DNA from: Crambe crambe
Lineage: Eukaryota; Porifera; Demospongiae; Poecilosclerida; Crambeidae
Length of the DNA stretch: 64,000 nt
Direction: 5' to 3'
Assembly (NCBI GenBank): GCA_963924555.1
Contig: OZ004598.1
Location: forward strand, 744,001-808,000
Shown here: positions 54,059 through 64,000 of the stretch, one piece after another
How positions within the stretch are numbered: the stretch's first letter is position 1
How the letters are laid out: each line of letters starts with the position of its first letter
Position numbers and translations under genes: made by a program
The notes under the pieces: model-generated
Database searches by the model: none
What the model saw: only the letters and a program-made list of their open reading frames with translations
What the model was told of the DNA's origin: nothing

Positions 54059-56498
54059 CAAAAGTTAAAGTTCACTTATTGTAACTATGTAGTTCATTGG
54101 AGATGAGATTTCACCATAATAATTATTGTATGAGCCGAAATGAATCTGATCTGGAAGATCTATATAGTTTATAATAAGATTGTAATTTTGTATATAATTT
54201 TTAAGGCCTTTACTAGTGATACCGGATGCTATGGTGGGCGGGGTCAAATTTTTATACGTAAAAATAATACTGCAGGACGGCACCAAAAGTGACCAAGATA
54301 TAACCTGGCTGCGAAGGTCCAGATCCAAAGAAATCCAGGAAAAAAACATATCAACAGAATCCTAATATTCTAGAGAATCTAACTGTGACAGTTTCTTTTA
54401 GATAGAGTGCTAAATTTAGATTTGATGTTCAAAAACATATTTAAATTTCGATTTTCTTATGATATAACACTTGAACAGGTCATGAAACCATATTTTTTGG
54501 AAACTGCATCAAAAACTGATCCTGGTACCTTGGATAACTTCTTGTATCAAGCGGAAAAGAAGGCACGCAAGAAGGATAAGGCATTCAACTTATATAACTG
54601 ATGGGTCAAAGTTCATGACCTCAACCCTTTCCCACTAAATTTGAATCTGTGCTGCCTCAGGTGAATAGCCTAACCCCCCTCACCCCCATAGTACATATTT
54701 TAATGTAAAATAAAAGTGATGAAAAATGCTTGAATTCTGAATCAATCTCTGAACAACATAAATCAGTTCTGGCTGTGGAGTAATGCTGCAGTCTGTTCCT
54801 TAATAACAGCAAAGCTCCCAGATCCTGTACATGACTTTGAACATCAATCACTGTCCACTGCAAAGCTTGGCAGCATAAATTGCAGACTCAATGCCACAAA
54901 TTCTAAAATATAGCAAAGCCGTAATACAGTAAATTTGAAATGAGCAATCAAAAACACGTTTTACATGGGGAGGGTAGGTCTACTGAAGTTCCTAACTTTG
55001 TTAATGTTGTGTACATTCAAAATAGAGACAGACTCTAGGACAACAATTGTACAACAGTTCCTACTAGTCTGGTGTTATCCAGACTACATGGCCTATTTTT
55101 TAAAATTTACCCTTAGTTCTATAGTCATTTTCTTACTCTTCCATATGAACTTTGTTTGAAGAAAATCCATCTAGTAGATCCTAAGATACGAGCAAAAGAT
55201 TGCAGTACTATTAGCCATAATGACCTTTAACCTACTTTGGAAAGGTGTCGTTTTCTTAATTAAAAGAAAGTAAAATTTTCCTGTACAATTTCAATTGTAT
55301 AATGTTACGTATCTCTGCTTCTACTGGATGGATTTTTATCGGATAAAGTTTATCTGGCTGAGGAAAAAGAGCTTAATATTTTTAAGAAATGAATTTATAG
55401 TTTCATAGTATTTTAAAAAATAGCCCGGTATCACTACCTTTACTGATATTTACCTGATATACTGTTGCATCAAGGGTTGATTCATAACCAGACTAGTGCC
55501 TAGGGTTTATGCTCTGAGCATAAAACGGCGATTTTTGAAGTCGCTGTAAAATGATACCGCTTTGTTCTCTGCTCTTCATATTTGAGTCCTAGCATGTTGA
55601 AGGTGTTCTGTCTTGAAGTTAGGAGTTGCTGACTGCAGGAGGTAAGTATTCTGGAGTTATGAAAGAAAATATTAAGTATTACTCCAATGGAACATCCGTG
55701 TCATCCCTACTTAGAGAGTACTATCGTACTCTCTGATAAATTATAAAGCTTATGCAATATGCTTTCTTTTGAGCCTATTTTCAAGGTCATGGCGGGTAGT
55801 ATGAAGGAGCTATGAACCAAAATGTCTGGTCACCTAAAAAAAAAATGCTATAGGCCCCCTTAAGTGTATATTTGCCCACATGCAGTGAACGTGGATGCAT
55901 GAATATAATGTTTCCTAGGCAGCTACCATGCAAAATATGCCCACCCAGACCTCCAGTGGCTATAAACATAAGGATAATGAATACAGATTTTGTCTTCCAG
56001 GTGATAGATAAATAAGTACCATTCATGCATTATTAGTAGTCTCAAAAGCTACACTGTCAATATAATTATTATGTGCAGACATTGCAGGTCTTTTATTTCA
56101 TGCATGTATTACTCCATATAGCCTACCAACCAGTCTAAAAATAGACAGGGCCAATCAAAACTGTGACAAACTACAATGGCCTTATTATGTAGAACTATAA
56201 GACATGTGACCTATGAATATACACCCAGTGACAAGGTGTGTTATGAATATAGGTACTGGTAGACTCAGTTTGACCTATAAATATAGGTATGGGTATAGAC
56301 CCAGTGCCAAGGTGTGACCGGTATGGGTCTTGTCCATAAGGGGCTAACAGTATTATTAGATAATTATCACACTTATAAAAAAACAAACAAAAACAAACAA
56401 ACAAAAAAAACAACAACGATCAACAAGGGTTCAAAGTACACAATAGTTCAGATATTACACTAATAGGGATGATATAGCCACATAAATTAACGATCTTC
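54059..56498. other. Long spacer downstream of gene F
   Basis: No gene I can support. 54380-54601 has an open frame (VMKPYFLETASKTDPGT, NFLYQAEKKARKKDKAFN) that reads like a charged exon but has no visible partner. 55705-55740 is the end of the 235-bp element. 56205-56330 is a short degenerate repeat (GACCTATGAATATA, ATAGGTATGGGTATAG) like that downstream of gene C. Confidence 0.5.
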
Positions 56499-57837
56499 TC
56501 AACATGTATACTTATTTTGGATAAAACTAAATACAACAGCAATAAGAGATATTATGAAAGAATAAGTATAACTGGGGCTGCTAATAGGGATGCTAACACC
56601 AAAAATTTGAGGACAAAAATCAAAGTCTTTTTTCTTTTTCCACAAAGATCTTGCACGGCATTTAGCAGCATATTTATGATCATGTTCTTCCAATAGAGGC
56701 TCAGACTCCGGTTTAGGTTTAAAAGAACAAAACATATTTTTACAACATGTACTTAATTTCTTATAGCAACACTCTTTTTTATATTTCCATTCGCCACTTT
56801 GATACAACTCAAATAATTCTTTATAATAATCATCATGAGCTTTATTGCATGAAGCTGCCACCAAATAAGGTACAAGAAATGCCATTAAGTCAAACAATAC
56901 ATACAATAATTATAGTATGCACTTCATCATATATATTGGATTTATGAGTATATGATGGTCCTATGATATGTATCAAATCAGTTGTCAGTAATACCGAGTA
57001 CAACATAAATTGCAGCAGGAACCAAGCTTCAAGAGCATTGTATATCACTCGTACTTGTTCTCCAATACATTGGTAATGATATGATAATTTTTCATAGCTC
57101 GTTTCCAGCTTGTCTTTAATGTTGCTTATCTCATCTAATGAGTCATTCCAACATTTTTTTGCATAACCCAACAGCACTAGAACAGCTATGCGAACTACAC
57201 CCGGAATAAAGATGGTAAATGCAGTCACAACAGCGTGTGCTATTGCTAATCCTTTATACCTACTAGTGCCATTCGGAAGCTTACAAGAATCTGTAGTATT
57301 ATAAAAAGCTTCGTCTCGATAATATCCAAGTGCTGATGTGGCCACTCCTATTATAAGAATTACTGCCATGAACAGGCACAGCAGAAAATAATAAGTTTTT
57401 TGAATCTTACAGGTTTCAGATTGGTTAGACTGCTGATTTGTAGCAGGTTCCCGATTGGTTAAACTGCTGGTTAATAGCTTATCTTGTGAGCCAGACTCTT
57501 CAAGGCTTGTGAGACTTCTATATGGCTCTAACGGATGATCTGTAACAGATTTCCACAATCGTTGATGAAGAGTGGTAGATTGCTCAGACCATTCAATATA
57601 TATATATTTCTTATATATGGTATTCCAGTGATAGCCAACACAGAAAATAAACACGATAAGCTCAATAATTTGCAGAACATTAATTAAACCATATAGGACA
57701 CTTTCTAATATTTCATTACTTGAATCATCAGACTTGCATTCACCATGAATTATCCAAAGCTGCCATAAAATATCAATGACAAAGTGTCCAATGTGTAGTG
57801 GGATTCCAAAAATTGCAGCACACCATAATACACTCAT
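56499..57837 (-). pseudogene. 7-TM membrane family member F, frameshifted
   Basis: Starts MSVLWCAAIFGIPLHIGHF (57837) and is most like gene C. Loops carry GECKSDDSSN after TM1 and NTT and NGT sequons before TM4. TM5 reads EAWFLLQFMLYSVLLTTDLI. At about 56900, CATACTATAATTATTGTATG replaces the expected CATACTATATTGTATG, a 4-bp insertion that ends the frame at VCIV. The rest (YVLFDLMAFLVPYLVAASCN, DFCPQIFGVSIPISSP, TM7) is open in the other frame to 56499. A single lesion, so either a young pseudogene or a sequence error. An extra polar insert (EPYRSLTSLEESGSQDK) lies in the TM2-TM3 loop. Confidence 0.82.
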
Positions 57838-58099
57838 AGTACAGAAAGTATTTAAATCTATTAAATGGACATGTACAAATTAGAGTAGTAACATAAAAAA
57901 ATCTGAAGTAGCTAGCTACACACCTTTACAACACATTATGCCTTGCTCAGCAGCCAGTCATTAGCTACTTAGCCTGAACCGCACCGGGCCGTATACTGTT
58001 CGTTGCTCTATATGCTCGCACTTTTAAAGGAGCTTGAAGTGGGTGTGGCTAAAATTAAAAACATGCATCTCTGATGTGTTAGATTTTTCTTTACTACCA
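57838..58099. other. 5' flank of gene F
   Basis: Short upstream region. Contains GAACCGCACCGGGCCG, a GC-rich patch that may belong to the gene F promoter. Nothing else seen. Confidence 0.35.
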
Positions 58100-58775
58100 C
58101 TTCAGCATTTTCCAATTAATTCTGTGGTCCTATTCGATGCTATGCTCTGCAAATTGCTCATCTAATGAACACAAGGCTCTCTTTAATATCTGTGTTCCAA
58201 TGTACGACCTGCATGGAATGCTATAAACCACTCCTGGCTTCTTCTTGTCCTGAATAAAATCCTTTTGGATGGACCAATAACTCCCTCTTAGTATTTTATG
58301 AGGTTTGAAATATGTTCTGATGATCAACGATGCTAAGACTCTCTTTATGCTCTTGGATGTATGTCCTATATGTGGTAATATTACTGTTGCTGGTTCTGTG
58401 ATGGTCTAGGTAATTTTGGGTGAGTTCTGTTATTGATAGTTGACGGGTACCCATTCTGTTGTGGTTATGTGACACTGTACTTCTTCAGCAACTCTTCAAT
58501 CTTTGTCTGTGAAAGAGAGTTCTTGCTGTGAGCCATGGGATGATGGGATATTTAGTGTCTTTTTCCTGTAAACGTTGTACTCATACTGCCATTTTCATGA
58601 CAGGTAATTTCAGTGTCCAAAAAACTCTCAGATTCCAATTCACTAGCTTTATTGATGGTTCTATAGAATTGAGGTGATCTTGAAATTCTTGCACTGAATC
58701 TTCTCTCACAGCTGTACAAATGTCATCAACACCAGGAGTGATAGTGATAGTTAGAACACAGCTTTGTACATTCAC
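58100..58775 (-). mobile_element. Penelope-like retroelement relic
   Basis: Read on the minus strand: VDDICTAVREDSVQEFQDHL and NSIEPSIKLVNW match the VDD catalytic block and the following HLN..HPSIKF helix of Penelope-like reverse transcriptases. Downstream come IIRTYFKPHKIL and KKPGVVYSIPC..SYIGT, the junction with the GIY-YIG endonuclease (VVYSIPC...YIG). Frame changes and stops lie between these parts. Confidence 0.75.
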
Positions 58776-58817
58776 AATACAAAATCAGATCTTCTAAACC
58801 TCATAATGCATCACAGG

Positions 58818-58915
58818 GATACTAAGTGCCTAACAGTAGGTTTACTAAGTGCCCTGGGTAGGTTTACTAAGTGCCCTGGGCACTTAGTAAACCTACTGTT
58901 AGGCACTTCCTGTTT
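58818..58915. repeat. Short palindrome with internal repeat
   Basis: AAGTGCCTAACAGTAGGTTT and ACTAAGTGCCC pair with the reverse copy ending GTTAGGCACTT. GGTAGGTTTACTAAGTGCCC is also directly repeated within it. Non-coding. Confidence 0.85.
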
Positions 58916-59097
58916 TGTAATAATTTTGTGGTGAGATCATGTGATGATTATGAGGTGCTAATACAGCTATGTGCTATGGATGTAGATGAAGTTGTGTTTA
59001 CTTTGCAGTATTGATATTGATGATTGACATTGATGATAACTGGTTTGAGATAACATGGTATATGAGCTATGTGCTATGGATGTAGATGAAGTAGTGT

Positions 59098-59945
59098 TTA
59101 CTTTGCAGTATTGATATTGATGGTAACTGAACCACACTGGTTAAAGGTATATGAACCAGGAAGGGAAGCATTTCGAGACTGGTGAACTGAAGTTGTGTTG
59201 CTAGCAATTGGCATCAAGGTATTCTCAGTACACTGCTTTTTTGTTGTGTTGCTTAATATATCTGACACAATTTCTTTTTGATCAGCAGATGTGTGTTTGT
59301 AGGATCGAATACCCTCTAGACTCCGATGTCCAGTCCGTTCCATCACAAGCTGCTCATCAATACCGGATGAGTAGAGGCGAGTTGCTGCTGTGGCCCGCAA
59401 AGAGTGATTTGTCTTTAATCCCTCAATTCCACAAGCTTCACACATTTTGGACACAGCTTTAGCCAGCTTGTTTCTACCGACTGGTACCATAGAGTACCAG
59501 CAATCATTTGTGGGGTTCTTCAAGGGCCCAAGATAGAAGGCTCCATCAGGGCAATCAGGAGGGCAAAGAGACATGTACAACTTGAACAAACGGACAAAGC
59601 ACCTTGCTGGATTTTCAGTGTTTGAGTGATGTTGAACTACTTTAGGCTTGTGCTTTTGCCCCTTCAGTCCTCCAGGTCGATTTTTGGAGATATCCTCTGT
59701 GTAGAGGAGATAAGGCCTCTCGCCCTGCCTTTCAACTACCTGAATTTGACAAGGGTTGTGTCGCAAGTTCCTATGTTCGTCCCCAGAGCGAAGTGCAAAG
59801 TACAATCCATTCATGTAAATGATTGTGTTTTCCCACAGTAGTCCCTCCTCCTCTGTGGTGAATGGCTCTGCTTATTTGTGCACTGAACCAACACCCTTTG
59901 ATTGTAGACACTTCATTTCAGCATCAAATGAGGACTGACTACTCT
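59098..59945 (-). pseudogene. Crypton-type tyrosine recombinase (catalytic domain)
   Basis: The open part from MNGLYFALRSGDEHRNL (59814) to 59098 encodes a tyrosine-recombinase catalytic domain: the first Arg in LRSGDEHRNL, the H-x-x-R box in NHSLRATAATRLYSSG, the second His in ERTGHRSLEGIRSYKH and the nucleophile Tyr in RSYKH. This set is typical of Crypton elements and of host genes derived from them (the DUF3504/QRICH1/ZMYM type). Just upstream the sequence KGVGSVHK, stop, AEPFTTEEEGLLWE shows an in-frame TAA at about 59871 where Lys or Gln is expected. The N-terminal half is otherwise missing. No LTRs or TIRs seen. Confidence 0.8.
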
Positions 59946-59999
59946 TTTGCCTGTATTGTAACAATGTGTGATGTATTTATTTCTAAGTTTTACAAGTCT

Positions 60000-60440
60000 G
60001 TGTGAATAGAAATGATTCAGAAAATGGCACTTGTTCCATGGCACACATTATCTTCTTGTGCCTGCTCAGCCAGGCGAATATTTGCTCACAAGCCATGGTA
60101 GCTCGTATGCTTATTTTTGTTGGCAAGCTGGGTCCCGGTGATTTCTAATGTGGAGATCATCAATTACCTGTAAAATAATAATAAATGTTACATTATTATT
60201 ATTATGTGTGATGAATAATAGCTAGCTCTATAGCTATTGGTACCTTGGTGATATCAGACCAAATATACTTGAGATCTCCAGGTAATGGCAGAGGCTTTTT
60301 AACAACTTTGAGGTTATCCAAATGGAAAATGTTGTCGTATGCAAGGATGATATTCTGCCGTATACTTCTTCCCTGACTTCTAAAAGCAGCTACCAGCCAT
60401 GTTAAGACAAGTAAGAAGACTTGTGCCGGACCTTCAGACC
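60000..60440 (-). pseudogene. Transposase relic (KDZ-like, uncertain)
   Basis: Minus-strand exon about 60436-60245 reads SEGPAQVFLLVLTWLVAAFR, RQNIILAYDNIFHLDNLKVV and KKPLPLPGDLKYIWSDITK, ending in GTACC. The next piece (about 60171-60010) reads VIDDLHIRNHRDPACQQK, then after a frame break MACEQIFAWLSRHKKIMCAM. The HIRNH.DP.C and EQ.F.WLSR.KKI blocks are familiar from the C-terminal part of large metazoan transposases (KDZ type from memory). Frame breaks show it is dead. Confidence 0.5.
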
Positions 60441-60923
60441 TATGATTAATGACAAGTTAGTCTTTTAATAAACTGGATGCCTCGCCATGTAGTAAACTCG
60501 TTATCATTTGATTATCACTGATATATTTTTGCAGGTATATAAATAATTGGTTTTCTTGCTTACTTTAAGAGTGTTTCCATACTCATTAGTCACAATGACA
60601 GCAAGGCCATTCTTCGTTCAATCTTCTTTAATATCTACAAGGATGGACAAAATGTGATCAAGGCTTCTAGTATTATGATATTGATGAGGTACATGAGATG
60701 GAATTGAAATTTAGGGGGAAAGTACATTTTTGAAGGGGATGGTTTACTGTTTCTCAATGATCAGGTAGCTAGATAGTCTAGTGACTCTAGTACACAATAA
60801 TAATTCAGTATGAGTATTGTGCTTACCTTTATGAATTAATGAGTCCGAAAAATTGACATTGTTGTCGATGTCATCATCAACACCTATAATAGACAATTAG
60901 AGCGCTCAGCCTTAACGATGCGT
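60441..60923. other. Spacer, no gene seen
   Basis: Intergenic sequence between the transposase relic and the start of the segmental duplicate. No recognisable feature. Confidence 0.35.
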
Positions 60924-62300
60924 AGATGAGTGTTTAAATCGAGCTGATTTTTGGAAAAAGGCTTTATTCCAGAAAGAAGGGCAACATTCCAGCTCCATAG
61001 TGCTCCTATCCCTCAACCCAGTAATCAAAATTTCTATAAAAGTTACAATCACTAAATAATTATTGTGCACACTCGAGTTGCATGTATGTCTACAATGCAG
61101 AAATGCTGACAAACTATGGTACAGTGACATTTTCCTCAAACAGTTACTGCAATGTGAAGTATACTTGTCAGGAAACAGTTAGTTGGCTGTACCCACATGT
61201 AGCTACACACATTGAGTACTATAGGAGAGGAGGAAAAAGAGTGAGATCACAACTTCACTAGCTACTACACATGAGGACTATGATTAGTAAATGAATGTAC
61301 TCACATATTATAATACAGTATATCCCATGCTCATCGTGGACTAAGATCATTTCTTCATGGTTTAGTTCCAGCCCCTGGGATTAAAATATAGTCCAGCCAT
61401 CAAAAAACACAACATCTGAAACTAAGCATGCCTGAGAAGATGTCAACTATGCAAACTACAAATTTAATGTTAATGATAGTCACGACTAACTGCATATGTT
61501 TACTCGGGAATTCCCCTAGCTACTATTAGTGCTTCTGGAAGCCATACATTTCCCGAGTACAAAGTGTTTAATGATATTCATGACTAACTGCATACGTTTA
61601 CTCAGGAATTCCCCTAGCTACTATATATGCCACACCCACAATGTAACAGTTATGGATGCACACCATTATTTGATGGTACATGCAACAACTGCATGAAATT
61701 CTAAATTAGTAACTACATAACACTTTTATAGTTAGTGACTATTATGATGGTTTTTAGTACAACTTTTGAAATGAATACACATATGATAAATCAACATTGA
61801 AAATTTCCCAGTCTACGGTATGTACCCATTTTAGGTTATCTGAGTTGAAAATTGGAACTCAGATAACCTAAAATGGGTTGTTTTTACACATTTGTTTTTA
61901 CAATGTGCAGTCAAGGGATATTTGGTGTCATGTCACCATGTGATGTATTACATGTGTGGCAGTCCCAGCCAGGGGGACACTATTCATTCTGGAGCTAGCA
62001 GATTTTGTTAGTAGCAGCTATAGCTATACAAATCACATTGCATGCATGGCCTCCTCCCTGGCAGAATGAGTAGCCACAAGATCGACGTGTCAATTGCACT
62101 AGTCTCGCTAGCCAGACTCCTTTTCCCCTCACTATCTCATCTTTGCATATACACTTACTTGCACGTGCAAGTAAGTGTATGTGCAGTGGAAAAGGAGTCT
62201 GGCTAACAAGATCGACGTGTCAATTGCACTACTATTATACTCCACCTGGGGCAAATAAAAGCCCACATGGTATTAACACTGGTAGTAAAAATACTGCATG
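60924..62300. repeat. Segmental duplication, copy 2 (pairs with 28490-30020 and 32.5-33.0 kb)
   Basis: Matches 28497 onward (GTGTTTAAATCGAGCTGATT), then from about 61785 matches 32520 onward, including the small hairpin around AAAATTGG. It runs into gene G as 32.5 kb runs into gene E. CAGTGACATTTTCC at 61120 is the reversed B-type start microexon, now mutated. Confidence 0.85.
62078..62231. mobile_element. 106-bp hairpin insertion with ~24-bp flanking direct repeats
   Basis: A hairpin with arms GCTAGCCAGACTCCTTTTCC and its reverse (62102-62207) lies between two copies of AAGATCGACGTGTCAATTGC-ACTA. The homologous site near 32787 has the repeat once and no hairpin, so the insertion and the duplication happened together after the segmental copy was made. 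Confidence 0.8.
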
Positions 62301-62445
62301 GCAAATTTACTATTTTATGATCAGCCCTACATTGATTTTTTTTGATGCTTAATACTTTTTAATAGTAGATCAGAATCCATTAAACAATTGCATTGAAACA
62401 CAAAAATTCATGAAAAAAATAGGGATGGATGATATCACCAAATAA

Positions 62446-63714
62446 TTATTTTGTTAAACCAGATATAACACCAAAAAGAGATAGTATAAGAGTACACGTG
62501 TAAATGGGGCTGCTGATGGGGATGCTAGCACCAAAAAGATTGGGACGAAAATCCAAGTGATCTTTCTTTTCGATCTTCTTCCACAAGGATCTTACATAAT
62601 ATTTACTGTGTTGACCATCCACAGGTTCATCGTCTAATGAATCATAATCATCCGTTTCATTTTTTTGGCAATAACATAAATTTTTACAACATGCTTTAAA
62701 GTAATCCTCTTCTTCACATTTATATCGACCATTTTGATATAACTCAAGTAATGCTTCATAGTAATCATTATGAGCTTCATTACACTTAACTGCCATCAAA
62801 TAAGGCAAGAGAAATGTCGCTAAATCAAAACTTAGATACAATATAGTACGCCATTTGTCATAATCATTATTGGGTTTTTGAGAATTCACTGGTCGTAAGA
62901 CGTGTATCAAATCAGTCGTCAGTAATACTGAGTAGACTATAAATTGCAGCATGAACCAAGCTTCTAGAGCTTTGTATATTACTCGTACTTTCTTACCAAT
63001 AATTCGATAACCATATGATAATTTTTGACATCTTGCTTCCAGCTCTGAATCAATTTTATCATCAGTAACATGGCTGTATGGGTTCTCACTTAATTTTCTC
63101 AATGAGTCTTTCAAATGTTTTCTTGCTAAACCCAATAGCATGATAACAAGTATACGAACTACACATGGAATGATGATGGTAAGTTCAGTCATGATGGCGT
63201 GCATTGTTATAAAGAAATCATATGTACTTGTGCCACGCAGACCACAATAATTTGAAGCATTATAGTCTTTGTCTCGACCATATCCCATTCCTGATATGGC
63301 CGTTCCTACTGTAAGGGGCAGAAGGCTATATACTACCACAAACAGCGTTTGTATGGAACAAAAATGACAGAATGTTTCACAGAATGTTTTATAGGTGAAA
63401 GATTGCAGCTTATATTCCCTACATATGGTTCTCCAGTAATAGCCAACATACAGAGTAAAAACTAACAGCTCAATACCTTGCAGAAGACCAACAAAACTAT
63501 ATAGAACATTTTCTAGCAATTCCTTATTTTCTTCATCACATTTACCTTGATATATATCAATACCCAAGTGTATCACGTGTAGTAGGAATCCAATACTTCC
63601 AAATAGAGAAAGCAACAACTTGGTAGTTAACAACTTGTTGCATGACATTATGACTCCAGTCGTTGAAAGCAAATTAGTCCTTTCCACATTATGTGGAAGC
63701 TGTGAGGAATTCAA
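62446..63714 (-). CDS. 7-TM membrane family member G
   Basis: Uninterrupted frame of 422 residues, near twin of gene E with the same start (MNSSQLPHN) and the same flanks. Differences cluster in TM3 and the TM3-TM4 loop (LPLTVGTAISGMGY, CGLRGTSTYDFF) and in TM4 (MHAIMTELTIIIPCVV). The TM6-TM7 loop is KACCKNLCYCQKNETDDYDS. The sequon NAS before TM4, EAWFMLQF in TM5, SLWKKIEKKDHLDFRP and FGASIPISSP before TM7 are all kept. The open frame after duplication implies selection or recent origin. Predicted N-terminus inside, C-terminus outside. Function unknown. Confidence 0.87.
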   Translation of the reverse strand: MNSSQLPHNVERTNLLSTTGVIMSCNKLLTTKLLLSLFGSIGFLLHVIHLGIDIYQGKCDEENKELLENVLYSFVGLLQGIELLVFTLYVGYYWRTICREYKLQSFTYKTFCETFCHFCSIQTLFVVVYSLLPLTVGTAISGMGYGRDKDYNASNYCGLRGTSTYDFFITMHAIMTELTIIIPCVVRILVIMLLGLARKHLKDSLRKLSENPYSHVTDDKIDSELEARCQKLSYGYRIIGKKVRVIYKALEAWFMLQFIVYSVLLTTDLIHVLRPVNSQKPNNDYDKWRTILYLSFDLATFLLPYLMAVKCNEAHNDYYEALLELYQNGRYKCEEEDYFKACCKNLCYCQKNETDDYDSLDDEPVDGQHSKYYVRSLWKKIEKKDHLDFRPNLFGASIPISSPIYTCTLILSLFGVISGLTK

Positions 63715-63722
63715 TCAATACG

Positions 63723-63761
63723 CGAGGACACTTCCGGGGCGGGGTACATTTCATCGACCTC
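63723..63761. promoter_or_regulatory. ETS plus GC-box promoter element upstream of gene G
   Basis: Identical to the element upstream of gene E: ACTTCCGG overlapping GGGGCGGGG. It is conserved across the duplication, together with about 270 bp of flank reaching the window end. Confidence 0.5.
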
Positions 63762-63920
63762 ACTTTTCTGCACGTTCCTTTTATAAGAAAATCAATGAAA
63801 ATTAATTATTGTTGTTTTACTGATGGAGTAGTCGAGTGTGAACGGGCGAGAAGTTACAAGCTGTTAAAAGCGATGCTGGACACTATCTTTGATGTTTACA
63901 TGTAGGTTGGGGCTGATATA

Positions 63921-64000
63921 TAATGGCTGGTTCCAGTAGCTTAGAGAATGTATTCCTGGATCCAGTAGCTTAGAGCTTGATGAGAATGATATTCCTGGTG
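63921..64000 (+). pseudogene. SAP-like-domain gene start, second copy (runs off the window)
   Basis: Same as 34521 onward: ATGGCTGGTTCCAGTAGC, with the same duplication of CCAGTAGCTTAGAG that shifts the frame. The shared lesion shows it arose before the segmental duplication. It continues past the window edge. Confidence 0.45.

Noticed and set aside
20836..63714. Classical GPCR assignment for the 7-TM family
   Set aside because: There is no DRY, CWxP or NPxxY motif, and the sequons and basic loops point to the opposite membrane orientation.

Overview
This window is animal nuclear DNA. Genes are split by short GT-AG introns (a few GC-AG), and it holds one intact tRNA gene, many hairpin transposon relics, and two genes known from animals: the centriolar protein rotatin (RTTN) and Integrator subunit 2 (INTS2). 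Compact introns, a small death-domain membrane gene and a lineage-specific membrane family fit an early-branching animal. I favour a demosponge, but this is an inference from style, not a marker.

Layout. 1-1500: a dead copy of a membrane-protein family whose 5' flank is interrupted by a 2.3 kb DNA transposon (1551-3838). 4678-27378 (minus): a 26-exon RTTN model with consistent splice phases at most junctions. Its introns hold a tRNA-Thr, a tRNA relic, minisatellites and a 4 kb block of hairpin repeats. Intron 1 (20.3-27.1 kb) contains two complete genes of the membrane family. 27.1-28.4 kb: RTTN exon 1 stands head-to-head with a truncated INTS2 copy. 30.2-46.0 kb: the same unit again (RTTN exon 2 relic, two family members, RTTN exon 1 relic, INTS2). 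RTTN is intact on the left and dead on the right. INTS2 is truncated on the left and full length on the right, yet even the long copy carries a nonsense codon, frame breaks and a transposon inside an exon. 46.2-50.7 kb: an inverted-repeat element with a coding fragment, a death-domain membrane gene, and a LINE relic split by a Mutator-like element carrying a RecQ-like helicase fragment. 51.3-52.8 kb: a small multi-pass membrane gene. 56.5-57.8 kb: a frameshifted family member. 58.1-60.5 kb: relics of a Penelope-like element, a Crypton-type tyrosine recombinase and a third transposase. 60.9-64.0 kb: a duplicate of 28.5-34.6 kb ending in another intact family member.

The most striking content is the membrane family: seven loci, all on the minus strand, four with an open frame. 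Each intact protein has about seven hydrophobic segments. N-glycosylation sequons fall in the TM1-TM2 and TM3-TM4 loops, and lysine/arginine-rich, cysteine-rich segments fall in the TM2-TM3, TM4-TM5 and TM6-TM7 loops. This predicts a cytoplasmic N-terminus and an outside C-terminus, the reverse of a GPCR and the topology of the insect gustatory/odorant receptor superfamily. I recognise no named family by sequence. The link to that superfamily is a hypothesis to be tested by structure.
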